Assembly (NCBI GenBank): GCA_023386855.1 | Contig: JAEWIW010000395.1 | Span: 1 to 6,430, forward strand | Direction: 5' to 3' | From: Bacteroidota bacterium | GTDB lineage: Bacteria; Bacteroidota; Bacteroidia; Chitinophagales; Chitinophagaceae | DNA: 6,430 nt | Part shown: positions 6,281 through 6,430 of the stretch, one piece after another | How the letters are laid out: each line of letters starts with the position of its first letter | How positions within the stretch are numbered: the stretch's first letter is position 1 | Program-made: the position numbers and the translations under genes | The notes under the pieces: generated by a model | Told to the model about the DNA's origin: nothing | The model's input: the letters and a program-made list of their open reading frames with translations, nothing else | Database searches by the model: none

Positions 6281-6430
6281 CGAGAATGATGCAAAGGCCG
6301 ATCACCTGTAAAGTATATATTGTTTCATTGGCAACAAGTCCCCAAATCAATGCAATAAAAGGGATACCATAGGTGACCATCGAAGCAAATAAAGCACCTG
6401 CCTTTTTCAGTAATACATAAAAAAGAATGG
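6255..6430 (-). CDS. EamA/DMT-family transporter, C-terminal end (rest outside window)
   Basis: The last 57 codons of a gene entering from the right edge, ending in TAA at 6255-6257. The translated segment begins ILFYVLLKKAGALFASMVTY and ends IIGLAGVYLARK-like (actual ending IILAGVYLARK). It contains two hydrophobic helices: about IPFIALIWGLVANE in the first and LQVIGLCIILAGVYLA in the second. The KKAGALFASMVTYGIPFIAL.WG pattern and the final VIG..II.AGVYL.. helix are typical of the last two membrane segments of EamA-domain permeases in the drug/metabolite transporter superfamily, which are ten-helix inner-membrane proteins. These export or exchange small metabolites, and the substrate cannot be told from this fragment. 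The gene converges on frr with a 112-bp gap, and its 3' end is the source of the adjacent tandem repeats. Confidence 0.85.
   Translation of the reverse strand, partial: ILFYVLLKKAGALFASMVTYGIPFIALIWGLVANETIYTLQVIGLCIILAGVYLARK

Overview
The window looks like ordinary chromosomal DNA from a Bacteroidota bacterium, most likely of the Chitinophagaceae type. This rests on three things. TAnnTTTG-type -7 promoter elements sit just upstream of several genes. Strong Shine-Dalgarno sequences are absent. The protein flavours fit: an S9B/DPP-IV-like peptidase, an MsbA-like exporter with a Glu-ending signature motif, and an rbfA gene followed by a LolC/FtsX-type permease. The genus assignment is inference.

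Layout: positions 1-674 (minus) hold the N-terminal 224 codons of a secreted DPP-IV-like S9 peptidase that runs off the left edge. Positions 750-2567 (minus) hold a complete MsbA-type ABC half-exporter, upstream of and co-oriented with the peptidase. Positions 2568-2640 are a short divergent promoter region. From there the plus strand carries rbfA (2641-3030), a LolC/E-like permease (3055-4287), a WecA/TagO-family polyprenyl-phosphate sugar-1-phosphate transferase (start best placed at 4410, to 5537) and frr (start best placed at 5579, to 6142). A strong intrinsic terminator (6162-6200) follows frr. A minus-strand EamA/DMT transporter (6255-6430, only its C-terminus in the window) converges on it.

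Themes: rbfA (30S maturation) and frr (ribosome recycling) are translation housekeeping genes. The permease, the polyprenyl-phosphate transferase and the MsbA-like exporter all fit envelope biogenesis: lipoprotein or lipid movement, initiation of surface polysaccharide, and lipid export. Each plus-strand gene from the transferase onward appears to have its own promoter, so this is a run of co-oriented genes rather than one tight operon.

I found no convincing novel multi-gene system. The most unusual features are small. A 30-bp tandem repeat is an in-phase triplication of the transporter gene's 3' end, including its stop codon, and its outermost copy supplies the T-tract of the frr terminator. 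The ABC exporter has LGGGE where LSGGQ/LSGGE is expected. The two divergent -7 elements form a near-symmetrical inverted repeat.
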